From contig DBZY01000083.1 in the NCBI GenBank assembly GCA_002311835.1, forward strand, positions 207 to 25,628: a stretch of DNA of 25,422 nt, read 5' to 3'. Positions 15,966-24,218 of this stretch are shown here, one piece after another. Made by a program: the position numbers and the translations under genes. Positions within the stretch are counted from its first letter, which is position 1, and every line of letters begins with the position of its first letter. This DNA comes from Proteobacteria bacterium UBA1148 (GTDB lineage Bacteria > Pseudomonadota > Gammaproteobacteria > Steroidobacterales > Rariloculaceae). Under the pieces are notes generated by a model. It did no database searches and had not been told where the DNA came from. It was given only the letters and a program-made list of their open reading frames with translations.

Positions 15966-16613
15966 TTAATAGAGCTTGAGTCTATCTTCAGCTACGAGAA
16001 GATCTTTGTATTCTTCTGGCGTCATGTCTAAGTTCGCGTGCTTTATAACTGCCTCCCGAATATTCGGCATCTCAGAATGATCTAGCCACGCTTCTGGCTC
16101 CCAAAGTTTGGACCGCACCACACACTTAGGACAATGCATAAAGGCTTCTTCAACACGCACCACAATGGCAAAACTGGGCACCTGTCCCCTGACAGCCATA
16201 CTTTTTCGTAGAGCCTCATCACGGACAATTCTAGCCTCACCATTAATACGCAGCGTCTCTCCCCTGCCAGGAATCATAAAGATGATGGCAACGTGTGGAT
16301 TGGAAATCAGATTCTCGAACGTATCTGCTCTTCTATTCCCAGGTCTGTCTGGGATTGCTATATGTTTATCATCTAGAACTTGAACAAATCCTGCGGGATC
16401 ACCCTTTGGAGAAACGTCGAGTTCTCCATCAGAGTTCGCCGAGGCAATCACGATAAAAGGAGACTTCGCGATAACACCTTTACAAATATCGTCCAATCTA
16501 TTAATGGATTTTTCGATTGCACTTGGAGGAGTTTCACCCATCGTAGCCCTAAGATCATCTACCGATGTTACGATTTCTTCACATCCGGCAAACCTGGCTT
16601 CTTCGTTAACCAT
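15966..16613 (-). CDS. Pyridoxamine 5'-phosphate oxidase-like FMN-binding protein
   Basis: This 215-residue cytoplasmic protein of the PPOX split-barrel superfamily resembles the DR2398/MSMEG_1061 type of flavin- or F420-binding oxidoreductases. Landmarks are FIVIASANSDGELDVSPKGD at 53-72, AGFVQVLD, the IPDRPGNRRADTFENL segment at 87-102, and LRINGEARIVRDE at 121-133. The late MHCPKCVVRSKLW segment with two Cys is typical of this subgroup. It has no signal peptide, unlike almost all its neighbours. GGAGG lies about 9 bases before the ATG. It lies 121 bp upstream of the WEGDTLVVET gene on the same strand and diverges from the EamA transporter. Substrate unknown. Pyridoxine biosynthesis is unlikely because the classical PdxH motifs are missing. 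Confidence 0.9.
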   Translation of the reverse strand: MVNEEARFAGCEEIVTSVDDLRATMGETPPSAIEKSINRLDDICKGVIAKSPFIVIASANSDGELDVSPKGDPAGFVQVLDDKHIAIPDRPGNRRADTFENLISNPHVAIIFMIPGRGETLRINGEARIVRDEALRKSMAVRGQVPSFAIVVRVEEAFMHCPKCVVRSKLWEPEAWLDHSEMPNIREAVIKHANLDMTPEEYKDLLVAEDRLKLY

Positions 16614-16712
16614 TAGACTCTCCCTCCAATCTCTCTATACAAAGATTCCTGTTGCAACCACAGGTCACTGTAGAGCAGTATTGTATCTTGATTTTACCTG
16701 ATCGTTGATGAC

Positions 16713-16746
16713 ACCTGCACGAGCTTTTGCTTTCGCAGGTTTTTTT
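16713..16746 (+). terminator. Intrinsic terminator between divergent genes
   Basis: ACCTGC at 16713-16718 pairs with GCAGGT at 16735-16740, with an inner GAGC/GCTT helix around a TTTT loop. A run of seven T follows (16740-16746). It is oriented on the plus strand upstream of the EamA gene. It may insulate that gene from antisense read-through, or be part of its leader. Confidence 0.75.
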
Positions 16747-16751
16747 ATAAT
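16746..16751 (+). promoter_or_regulatory. Candidate -10 box for the EamA gene
   Basis: A perfect TATAAT overlaps the end of the terminator T-run, 34 bases before the ATG at 16786. No good -35 box is present at 16-18 bp (only CTTTTG/TTTTGC-like sequence), so the promoter would be weak or activator-dependent. Confidence 0.4.
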
Positions 16752-16785
16752 CCATATCAGGCCAATGCTTTCGTAAGAGCGCGGA

Positions 16786-17700
16786 ATGGAAAAGCCAAAG
16801 AAATATGGGGCAGATTCTCCTATCTTAGTAGCCTATGCCCTTGCTGCTTTAGCAGTTCTTTTTTGGGGGGGGACCCCAGTTGCTAACAAAATCGCTGTAA
16901 CTACTATTGACCCAGCAACCACGGGCGTCCTTCGGGCGATCTTGGCAGGCCCAATTGCAATCCTACTCGTATTCACGCTTAAACTTCCTTTTCCAAAAAG
17001 CTCCCATGACCGCCTTCTTTTAGTCGTTTCTAGCATAACAAGTTTTGCAATTTGGCCAACATTACTGAGCATAGGTATCAGCCTAACAACCGCCGCTCAT
17101 GCGGGACTCATACTTGCTCAGATTCCTATCTTCACTGGCTTGTTTGCCGCGCTCGTTAATCGCAAGTGGCCAGGCTCCGAATGGTGGATAGGCTCTACTG
17201 TGGCTGTGGTTGGAACTTTCTTCTTGATCCTGTACCGCAATGGTACCAATGCCGAAGACGTTTCCATCACGGGCGACCTGATAATTCTAGCCGGTGTTAT
17301 CGCCTGCTCTATTGGATACATTGCAGGAGGCAAACTGTCCCCTGTAATTGGAACCTGGGCAACGACATTTTGGGGTATCGCCTTAGCAGCGGTCACATTA
17401 GTACCAGTTGGGGCCATTCTATTAGGCCGAACCAATTGGTCGGCTGTTGACGGCATTAGCTGGTTCGCAATGGGCTATCTTGTCTTTCTGGGCACAATCG
17501 GATGTTACCTAGCTTGGTTTTGGGCCCTCGGCCGTGGAGGCATTACACGTATCAGTTCCTGGCAGCTCGCTCAACCAGTGATCACTCTCATACTGGCAGC
17601 GATCCTCCTCGGTGAGTTAATTACGCTCCCGTTGATCGCTGTCGCCGGTGTTATAGTCGCAGGCGCCGCTTACACACAGTTATCAGCAAAGCATTCATAA
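16786..17700 (+). CDS. EamA/DMT-family permease
   Basis: This 304-residue inner-membrane protein of the drug/metabolite transporter superfamily has two EamA repeats of about five helices each. The first repeat opens with ALAVLFWGGTPVANKIA (about residues 20-36) and includes PATTGVLRAILAGP. The second begins near GDLIILAGVIACSIGYI and ends with WQLAQPVITLILAAILLGE, where the conserved late Pro and Glu are visible. Substrates of the family range from amino acids to nucleotides and drugs and cannot be predicted here. It is a lone plus-strand gene between minus-strand genes. It has a TATAAT and a terminator directly upstream, so it is probably transcribed on its own. No sign of truncation. Confidence 0.92.
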   Translation: MEKPKKYGADSPILVAYALAALAVLFWGGTPVANKIAVTTIDPATTGVLRAILAGPIAILLVFTLKLPFPKSSHDRLLLVVSSITSFAIWPTLLSIGISLTTAAHAGLILAQIPIFTGLFAALVNRKWPGSEWWIGSTVAVVGTFFLILYRNGTNAEDVSITGDLIILAGVIACSIGYIAGGKLSPVIGTWATTFWGIALAAVTLVPVGAILLGRTNWSAVDGISWFAMGYLVFLGTIGCYLAWFWALGRGGITRISSWQLAQPVITLILAAILLGELITLPLIAVAGVIVAGAAYTQLSAKHS

Positions 17701-17739
17701 GGGGATATCCACGGCACAAAAATCAAGTACCCCATCAAA

Positions 17740-18873
17740 TCATCTCGCGAACCCGGCTTCGTATTCAGCTGCTCGAATTCTGGCCCCTCTGACAACATTA
17801 ATAATACCGTAATTACCCTCGTGGCATGCCCACTCAAATAGCCCCGGTGGCTCCATCTTCGGCCAAGGATTCTCTATTGTCCAAGGCACCTCCCATGTTG
17901 TCGGATCAGTCAACGTCGCCTCATAAAGAATCGTATCTTGATCAACTCGCGTTAAGCGTTCGACGAGGTGCAGGTTACCCTCAGCTCCCCTAAGACGCCC
18001 CCATTTTCGATTCTCATGAAAATTACTTGTTTCAACAACTAGCGTATCGCCCTCCCAGTGACCGCGCGACGAGCCCAACCAATTACGAATGTCGTCTGGG
18101 AACGGGGAGCGCCCATCAAGAGGAATGATGCGCACATCACTGTTACTTTGTGCGATGAGGAGCACGTGGTTCGGGGTCTGAACGATCTGAGACTCACCAA
18201 TCTGCTGGGTAAAAGGAATTCTGGGAGGTCCCTCGCCTCCCATAATACAACGCTCCGTCTGTGAGCGAGATACTAGAGTGTGACGCCGTGCCTGTGCTTG
18301 ATACCGTTCCTGCCCCTCAGGTGTAAGGGCGGGTATTTTTCCGTCAGGCGGATCGATAATCAGTGCTGTACGTCGATTTGGTCTAATTGGACTTTGCCAG
18401 TTGTCCATCCCGAACTCTGTCCAGTCATAGTGTACGGTAGCTGGATCGACAGCTGCATCGCGGGCAACAGCTCTTCGGAAGGACTCAATGGCCTCCTCCG
18501 GCGTGTACAAAGGCTTTCCGGCAAGCTCATCAGGTCGCTGCAGCGGCGTATAGCTCACACTCATCCAATAACCCGCCAGGTCCGGGTCGCCCCACGGAGT
18601 ACGGGGGGATCTTTCCCGAGGCCGTGTTGGATCCCACACCCTATCGATGGCCCTCGCGAGGGCCATCTCTACATCATCCTCGAAGTAAGCGTAGGTGGAT
18701 TCGGCAGTTTGTGGTGAAGCAGCTCGAGCCGCTTCCAGGGTTTCGTCTGAGCGCTGATTAACAAGAGCAGATGCTGGTGGTGGCGTCTGACCAACAACAC
18801 GAAGCGGTACCCACAGCGCCATCACCATCGTAAGCAAAATGACGTTCAACGATACGAAAACTTGACTACGCAT
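17740..18873 (-). CDS. Exported GDPDLxGxW / WEGDTLVVET-domain protein (paralogue 6)
   Basis: This 377-residue protein has a signal sequence with likely cleavage at VVG28, leaving Gln29. A 70-residue low-similarity region with many Ala, Arg and Pro precedes TPWGDPDLAGYW. The rest parallels paralogue 4: TALIIDPPDGKIP, C in ERCIMGGEGPP, VRIIPLDGR, GHWEGDTLVVET, LHLVERLTRV, DPTTWEVPW and FEWACHEGNYGI near the end. The frame is open 105 bases further upstream, but the ATG at 18873 has AGGAG at 8 bases and directly precedes the signal peptide, so I start there. It sits 137 bp downstream of the DUF6152-like fusion gene on the same strand. Function unknown. Confidence 0.82.
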   Translation of the reverse strand: MRSQVFVSLNVILLTMVMALWVPLRVVGQTPPPASALVNQRSDETLEAARAASPQTAESTYAYFEDDVEMALARAIDRVWDPTRPRERSPRTPWGDPDLAGYWMSVSYTPLQRPDELAGKPLYTPEEAIESFRRAVARDAAVDPATVHYDWTEFGMDNWQSPIRPNRRTALIIDPPDGKIPALTPEGQERYQAQARRHTLVSRSQTERCIMGGEGPPRIPFTQQIGESQIVQTPNHVLLIAQSNSDVRIIPLDGRSPFPDDIRNWLGSSRGHWEGDTLVVETSNFHENRKWGRLRGAEGNLHLVERLTRVDQDTILYEATLTDPTTWEVPWTIENPWPKMEPPGLFEWACHEGNYGIINVVRGARIRAAEYEAGFAR

Positions 18874-19010
18874 CTGAATACTCCTGACCGTCTCAACAAT
18901 CCATTCTGGAACACTGAAGCAAGGCGGTACATTGTTTGCTACTGAGATCAGTAATACAAATCGCTTCAGTACAAGCAACGTAACTTTAAAAGTATTGAGC
19001 CTCCTTACTT

Positions 19011-20060
19011 CTAAGGTCCTCTACTATCAGAAATGCAGTTGTACGGTATACGTTCTTCGCCCTCTACCCAAATCCACCGCCTCTCCAATATCACGGGCTC
19101 GGTAAAAATAGCGGAATCAGTCGCTGTTACCTGATATCTCAAGACACTACCGTCGACACTCGGTGTAAATCGCTCAACCAACTTGAGCGCGTCTGTTTGT
19201 GGTATACCTGCCTGATCAAACCAGGGCCAATCAATATTGATTGTGCCCACCACAAGCGTATCGCCCTCCCATCGCCCTTTAGAGTAACCAAACGGGCCGC
19301 TGGGCTCGTTATCGGCATTGGCGTTATTCGCCATATGTATTCTGCGAACTGTATCCTGCTCTTCCAGAAACAAGAGAATGTCGCCACCTTCCGAGACAAA
19401 CTCCAACGGATAAGGCTGGTCCATGATCGCTGGCATGCCACTACGACAGTGGATATAAGGGTTTTCAGAAACCGGGTCCCAATTCACTTGAGCCGTCCGA
19501 GCATTATCAGTTAACGGGTAGCTAGCATTCCACAACGTCCTACCCTCATTATCACCCCCCCGATCTGCGGCATCGCTGCCCCACACCCGAAAAAGCCCGA
19601 CCGGGGTGGCTGGCAAATCTTCTATCCTTGCGGCCTGGTAAAATCCTGTGGTTGATCCCACTAAACTTTCACTCCAACGCGGTTCAGCAAAATGATCAAC
19701 GACTAGTTCGCGCCCGTCGGTCAATAGGATATTAGTTAAGAAAATCGAGGCGGGATCGCGTAGTCCTCGAAAACCAGCAATACGGGTACTATCGCCCACC
19801 CGGAACGCGTCTGGCGTAAGGCCAGCACGTATAAGCTGGGTAGCCGCTCTCGACTCAACTTGCCATAAGGTTTCACGGCCGTCTTCCCCAATCGTCTCAA
19901 CTATGAGTAACGTGTGTGGATTCCGCCATTCGACTTGGGTGAGCGTTCCAGCTATTTCCACTACGTTATCTCTGTCGAAATACAGATTGGTTGAGTGATG
20001 TGCGCTAGCAACAACTGATAGGACAACTCCACCAAGCAAAACACCCGCTCGAATCATCAT
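19011..20060 (-). CDS. Exported DUF6152-like protein fused to the WEGDTLVVET domain (paralogue 7)
   Basis: This 349-residue protein has a signal peptide ending A-S-A20, so the mature chain would start H21-H22. The DUF6152-like part has EWRNPH (H49) and LWQVE (W66, E69). The second domain has GLFRVWG, IHC before RSGMPAIMDQPYP, VRRIHMA, GRWEGDTLVVGT, LKLVERFTPS, a variant DSAIFTEP and a terminal PYNC. Two adjacent ATG codons at 20060 and 20057 are possible starts, with GGTGG upstream. The gene is divergent from the next paralogue across a 237-bp spacer. That spacer shows no clear promoter, terminator or complete gene; a 62-codon open frame in it ends overlapping the next start. Function unknown. 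Confidence 0.85.
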   Translation of the reverse strand: MMIRAGVLLGGVVLSVVASAHHSTNLYFDRDNVVEIAGTLTQVEWRNPHTLLIVETIGEDGRETLWQVESRAATQLIRAGLTPDAFRVGDSTRIAGFRGLRDPASIFLTNILLTDGRELVVDHFAEPRWSESLVGSTTGFYQAARIEDLPATPVGLFRVWGSDAADRGGDNEGRTLWNASYPLTDNARTAQVNWDPVSENPYIHCRSGMPAIMDQPYPLEFVSEGGDILLFLEEQDTVRRIHMANNANADNEPSGPFGYSKGRWEGDTLVVGTINIDWPWFDQAGIPQTDALKLVERFTPSVDGSVLRYQVTATDSAIFTEPVILERRWIWVEGEERIPYNCISDSRGP

Positions 20061-20297
20061 AACGATCCACCAGTCCTTCTACTCCTAAAATTCATTATTC
20101 ATTAGCACAGATTTGCTTGCAATCATCGAAACACGGCCATGCTCAAAAAACCCATTTTCCTCAAGAATCTCCTGCCATAGCATCTCTACCACATATTCCT
20201 CAAACCTCAGAGAAGATGACACCACCCATGAATTTCAGTATCTGGAGTCTCAACAGTTAAAATGGCCAGAGGCAGATGATTACATAGGGAATCTACG

Positions 20298-21332
20298 GTG
20301 AGCAGCGTGAAAAGTAAGTTTGTGGTGGCAGTCATGGCAGCATGGATCGCCCTACCTGCTGCGGGACATCACAGTGCTAAGATCTTTGATTCAGAAACCG
20401 TGCTTGCCCTCCCCGGCACAGTGACCCAATTCAACTGGGCGAACCCGCATACCTACATCCATATTGAAACCCAGGATGACACCGGGGAATTGGTGGAGTG
20501 GGAAATCGAAACTGATCCGGTCCCAATCCTCGCCCGCAGTGGTTGGACGCGGGAATCAATCCAACCCGGAGACCGAGTCTTGATACGAGCGCGACCCGAC
20601 AGCAACCGTCAGAGAAAACATGCGTTATTGGTATCTATCGAGAAAGAAGACGGCTCAGTCCTATCGTCCAGGTCCTATTTCCTAAGAAACCCAGACGATC
20701 AACAATCGCTAGCTCATGCCTCAGATTTTTCAGGCCTGTGGGAACTACGCAACGAGGATTACGACCGCTATTACGCAGGCTGGGGTGCGATAACACTAAC
20801 CGAGAAAGGAGAGGTGGGGAGCGCTGAATACAATGTCCGGATGGACAGCCCAGCCGCGCAGTGCATCGCCGCACCTCTGCCATCGATCCTAGTCGCACCG
20901 TATCTAAACGAGATACAGATAAGTGAGGATGTCATCGTTATCCGAAATGAACGATTTAATGCAGAACGCACCATCTACCTAGATGGCCGTGGACACCCCG
21001 AAAACGGTGAACGTTCTAATCAGGGTCATTCAATCAGTTGGTGGGAAGGGGATGTGTTGGTAATCGACACTACCCATTTTTCAGACCATAGAGCTCCCAT
21101 CTCCGGACAGCAGGGCAATGAAGGAGTCCCCTCGGGCGCATTCAAGCATGTCGTTGAGCGTTACACATTAAGCGAAGACGGCACACGGATCCTCATTGAC
21201 TTCACACTCGAAGATCCTGAGTATCTAGCGGAACCGTTCAGCGGGAGAGTACAGTGGTACTATGCCCCGCACTTTGAAATGATGGGTTTTGGCTGCAACC
21301 TAGAGAACTCCAGACGCTACACGCTCGAATAA
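20298..21332 (+). CDS. Exported DUF6152-like protein fused to the WEGDTLVVET domain, divergent member (paralogue 8)
   Basis: This 344-residue protein has a signal peptide ending A-A-G23, so the mature chain would start H24-H25. WANPH gives H51 and EWEIE gives W68 and E71. This copy is useful for defining the architecture, because its linker contains DFSGLWEL, matching the D-L-x-G-x-W block of the stand-alone proteins. The core continues with C in AAQCIAAPLP, ERTIYLDGRG, WWEGDVLVIDT, HVVERYTLSEDG, DPEYLAEPF and a late GFGC. The start is GTG at 20298, with AGGGA about 7 bases upstream; a second GTG nine bases later is possible. An upstream open frame overlaps it as GTGA. Function unknown. Confidence 0.83.
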   Translation: MSSVKSKFVVAVMAAWIALPAAGHHSAKIFDSETVLALPGTVTQFNWANPHTYIHIETQDDTGELVEWEIETDPVPILARSGWTRESIQPGDRVLIRARPDSNRQRKHALLVSIEKEDGSVLSSRSYFLRNPDDQQSLAHASDFSGLWELRNEDYDRYYAGWGAITLTEKGEVGSAEYNVRMDSPAAQCIAAPLPSILVAPYLNEIQISEDVIVIRNERFNAERTIYLDGRGHPENGERSNQGHSISWWEGDVLVIDTTHFSDHRAPISGQQGNEGVPSGAFKHVVERYTLSEDGTRILIDFTLEDPEYLAEPFSGRVQWYYAPHFEMMGFGCNLENSRRYTLE

Positions 21333-21429
21333 TCGCCAACAAAAAAACAAGCGCTCTCGGTGAGAGAAATCCTAAAAAGTGCCACACCAAAGCAACCGAT
21401 CCGAGTCACACGGGTCCGGAGGTTCAAAA

Positions 21430-21777
21430 ATGATTGCCGTTATCTTTGAAGTGGAGCCGCAAACTGGCAAAACAGGAGAGTATCTAGACATCGCGGCTCA
21501 ACTGCTCCCAATAGTCAAGGAAATAGACGGATTTATTTCAATTGAGCGATTCGAAAGTCTCTCCCAACCTGGAAAAATCCTCTCGTTATCGTTCTGGAGA
21601 GATGAAGATGCCATTAAGAAATGGCGAAACATCGATGAACACAGACAAGCGCAACATGAAGGGCGTAACAATATTTTTTTCGACTATCGCTTACGCATTG
21701 CCAAAGTTTCCCGTGACTATGGCATGCGCGACCGGGATGAGATTCCAGAAGACAGCAGACAGTTCCATACGCTGTAG
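21430..21777 (+). CDS. Antibiotic biosynthesis monooxygenase (ABM) domain protein
   Basis: This 115-residue cytoplasmic protein forms one ABM dimeric alpha/beta-barrel domain (PF03992). It opens with MIAVIFEVEPQTGKTGEYLD and includes EIDGFISIERFES, LSLSFWRDEDAIKKWRN and the closing FDYRLRIAKVSRDY. Members include monooxygenases such as YgiN-type and many proteins without a known reaction. The ATG at 21430 has GGAGG at a 7-base spacing, clearly better than upstream starts. It lies between two DUF6152-like fusion genes on the same strand, 97 bp after the first and 58 bp before the second. Like NIPSNAP it has the ferredoxin-like barrel fold, so the region encodes two proteins of this type, one exported and one not. 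Confidence 0.9.
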   Translation: MIAVIFEVEPQTGKTGEYLDIAAQLLPIVKEIDGFISIERFESLSQPGKILSLSFWRDEDAIKKWRNIDEHRQAQHEGRNNIFFDYRLRIAKVSRDYGMRDRDEIPEDSRQFHTL

Positions 21778-21835
21778 CAATCCCTAAGGTAAAATCTAGT
21801 TTAGAAAAGAGATTCGAAATATCCTGAGGAATCCC

Positions 21836-22870
21836 ATGTCACGGTCAGCATTATCTTTGTGCGCATTATTTTTTGTCCAACTAGCTCAGGGACATCACAG
21901 CAGTATCGGCATCTATGACGAAGAAAATCTCATTGACATAGAGGGTGTAGTCACCTCTGTCCGGTGGAGAAACCCCCACCCCTTTTATACGGTTACCGTG
22001 GAAAATGAGAACGGGAAAATGATCGATTGGGAGATCGAGACCGGATCGGTCAGCACACTAAGGCTTCGGGGTGTGGGCCGTGACTTTATTCAGGTCGGAG
22101 ACCGGGTGAGACTAGCTGGGCAATCCTCGTTACAAGGCCTTCCGGAAATGTTCGCCCAAAATATGCTGTTGAACGACGGGAGAGAAGTTTTGCTAAGAGC
22201 GGTCTCAAAGCCATACTGGCCAGCGGGGCTCGCGGGAAATCTATACGAGCGGGAAACTGACGAAGCGCGCTCCACGGAAGGACGACGAACAGCCAATGGG
22301 ATTTTCCGAGTGTGGAGCCCCATTTTTCATGACCCTGAAGCCTATCCTTTATACAACAGCTCGACAATCTCTTCGCTTACGGAGTCAGCAACGGTGATTA
22401 AGGCGCGGTGGGATCCGCGCACTAGTCCATACACGGGATGCCAACCAAAGGCTATGCCGCAAATTATGGGCTCAGCTTATCCAATCCAGTTCACTGCACG
22501 AGGAGGCAACCTCATTATTCAGATTGAGGAATTTGACCTTGAGCGACTTATCCATATGGATGTATTGCGTTCTGCGATACCAGATACCTACTCGCTTCTC
22601 GGATTTTCTAAAGGTCGATGGGAAGGAGAAACGCTGATCGTCGAGACCGAAAGAGTTGAAGCCGCCATTTTGTATGGAGATGGCACGCCACAGGGTAGAG
22701 AAATCCAGCTAGTCGAACGCTTTACAATGAATGAAGCGCAGGATCAACTGAACTACAGGGTATCTATTACCGATCCAGAAAATTTCTCAGAAACATTAGA
22801 ATTTACTCGTTACTGGGTTTGGCAACCCGATATCCGCCTACAGGCCTACAATTGCGGTAACCAACTATAG
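21836..22870 (+). CDS. Exported DUF6152-like protein fused to the WEGDTLVVET domain (paralogue 9)
   Basis: This 344-residue protein has a short signal peptide ending A-Q-G19, so the mature chain would start H20-H21. RWRNPH gives H48 and DWEIE gives W65 and E68. The second domain has NGIFRVWSP, C in YTGCQPKAMP, IQIEEFDLERLIHMD, GRWEGETLIVET, IQLVERFTMNE, DPENFSETLEF and a terminal AYNC. It is the closest relative of paralogue 1, sharing EEFDLxRxIxM and the LLGxS segment before the WEG motif. TGAGGA lies about 6 bases upstream of the ATG. The gene is part of the plus-strand series that leads into the short DUF6152 gene. Function unknown. Confidence 0.86.
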   Translation: MSRSALSLCALFFVQLAQGHHSSIGIYDEENLIDIEGVVTSVRWRNPHPFYTVTVENENGKMIDWEIETGSVSTLRLRGVGRDFIQVGDRVRLAGQSSLQGLPEMFAQNMLLNDGREVLLRAVSKPYWPAGLAGNLYERETDEARSTEGRRTANGIFRVWSPIFHDPEAYPLYNSSTISSLTESATVIKARWDPRTSPYTGCQPKAMPQIMGSAYPIQFTARGGNLIIQIEEFDLERLIHMDVLRSAIPDTYSLLGFSKGRWEGETLIVETERVEAAILYGDGTPQGREIQLVERFTMNEAQDQLNYRVSITDPENFSETLEFTRYWVWQPDIRLQAYNCGNQL

Positions 22871-23001
22871 GAGAAGGAATTGGAGCTCCTCATTCTAAAT
22901 AATCTGAATTGGCAAATAATGATTGGAGCCGTATGCTACGAGCATAGAGAATGCTACAAACAACCCATTTGGGTAAGAGCAAGACAGGTCACGGGGGACA
23001 T

Positions 23002-23403
23002 ATGACTAATCTGCGCCTATCGATAGTCTTTTTGGTCGGGCTCTGTCTCGGCAGCGAACTTGCTCTAGCTCACCATGGTCGAGGCACACGTTACGACACG
23101 AGTGCCGAGATCGAAATACACGGTACCATCAGAGAACTCGTGTGGCGCAATCCTCATGTGGCCATTTTAATTGATGTGGCAAATGACCAAGGTGAAGACG
23201 TCACCTGGGTAATAGAACACAGCAACGTGAGTACGCTGGCTCGGCTAGGTTATCACCGCAATTCGCTAAGAGCTGACCAGAAAGTCATAGCTGTCATCAA
23301 TCCAGGCAGCAACGGCGATCCGGTCGGACTTTGCCAGAGAATTATTCTTGAAGATGGCACTACCATCTTTGTTCGCGGCGGAGACGCCGACCCAAACGAT
23401 TAG
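23002..23403 (+). CDS. Stand-alone exported DUF6152-like protein (paralogue 10)
   Basis: This 133-residue protein has a signal peptide ending A-L-A23, so the mature chain would start H24-H25. VWRNPH gives H52 and TWVIE gives W69 and E72, followed by NVSTLARLGY and a C-terminal LEDGTTIFVRGG strand. I prefer the ATG at 23002, with GGGGG just upstream, to an ATG 51 bases earlier. It stops only 11 bp before the first tandem WEGDELIVDT gene, so the pair is probably translated from one message. This mirrors the arrangement of paralogues 3 and 4. Function unknown; the conserved His set suggests metal binding. Confidence 0.85.
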   Translation: MTNLRLSIVFLVGLCLGSELALAHHGRGTRYDTSAEIEIHGTIRELVWRNPHVAILIDVANDQGEDVTWVIEHSNVSTLARLGYHRNSLRADQKVIAVINPGSNGDPVGLCQRIILEDGTTIFVRGGDADPND

Positions 23404-23414
23404 AGACTGCGAAC

Positions 23415-24218
23415 ATGCCAAGCCAACGAGTGTTGCCAATACTCGTGCTGTTTTTTTTTCAGTCGCCCGGCGGATTAGCCCAGAACAGTGCGCCCACAGA
23501 TTTTGACCCCCGTGATCTCTCCGGTGTCTGGTCTGGCTTCGGCGGTGGCGGTGGGCGTGTTCCCTTCGGCCCGGATAGGCCACCCTTGACACCTGAAGGT
23601 GAAGCGAAGTACCTGACACATATCCCGACCCGCAGCGCCGATCCCCGTGTGCCGGCCGTAGATGATCCTGCACTTTCAAATGATCCAACCTTTGCGTGTA
23701 ACCCCCGTGGATTTCCGCGTGTCATGTTTGATACTTCATCACGGACATTCGAATTCATCCATATCGATGACAGGGTGCTGCAACTCCTACAACGAGGCCG
23801 GACACTACGTGAATTCTGGATGGATGGTCGGGAAATCCCATCACCCGAGAACATGGATAACATCGGACCCTCCTGGTATGGGCATTCAGTTGCAAAGTGG
23901 GAAGGAGATGAATTAATCGTCGATACAGCAGGCATGGATGATCGTGCCTGGCTTGATACGCTAGGTCATGTGAAAAGCTTTGAAGCACGAATACAGGAGC
24001 GGTACAAGAGAGTCGATGCAGATACCATAGAACTGCAAATGACACTCTACGACCCAACAAGTTATACCGCCCCCTGGGTCAGCGACACGAAAATTTTCAA
24101 ACGTGAATCACCAGAAAGACTTACCTTCTTTGGTTGGTACGGCATGTTCTCCGGGGTGGCAGATCTTATGTGTGCACCACTCAATGCAGTCGAGCGACAA
24201 AGAGATGGAGCTTACTAA
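23415..24218 (+). CDS. Exported WEGDELIVDT-domain protein, tandem copy 1 (paralogue 11)
   Basis: This 267-residue protein has a signal peptide with cleavage at GLA22, leaving Gln23. It is a compact version of the shared domain: DPRDLSGVW at 31-39, a Gly-rich loop at about 41-47, FGPDRPPLTPEGEAKY, C95 in FACNPRGFPRVMF, LREFWMDGRE at 131-140, HSVAKWEGDELIVDT at 157-171, QERYKRV, DPTSYTAPW and C253 in DLMCAP. The nearby C95 and C253 fit the two conserved Cys of the larger paralogues. The start ATG has only a weak ribosome site, but it lies 11 bp after the DUF6152 stop. The last 14 bp overlap the next copy. Function unknown. Confidence 0.87.
   Translation: MPSQRVLPILVLFFFQSPGGLAQNSAPTDFDPRDLSGVWSGFGGGGGRVPFGPDRPPLTPEGEAKYLTHIPTRSADPRVPAVDDPALSNDPTFACNPRGFPRVMFDTSSRTFEFIHIDDRVLQLLQRGRTLREFWMDGREIPSPENMDNIGPSWYGHSVAKWEGDELIVDTAGMDDRAWLDTLGHVKSFEARIQERYKRVDADTIELQMTLYDPTSYTAPWVSDTKIFKRESPERLTFFGWYGMFSGVADLMCAPLNAVERQRDGAY

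Noticed and set aside
21354..21366. CTCTC-GGT-GAGAG hairpin after the gene ending at 21332
   Set aside because: Five base pairs with a three-base loop and no T-tract is too weak to call.
23459..23935. Long minus-strand open frame across tandem copy 1 (and a similar one at 24108-24740)
   Set aside because: It is antisense to a well-supported gene with a signal peptide and conserved motifs. The antisense frame recurs in copy 2 only because the DNA is duplicated.
24103..24204. 34-codon N-terminal extension of tandem copy 2
   Set aside because: It lies inside copy 1 in another frame, and the signal peptide begins at the ATG at 24205, as in copy 3.
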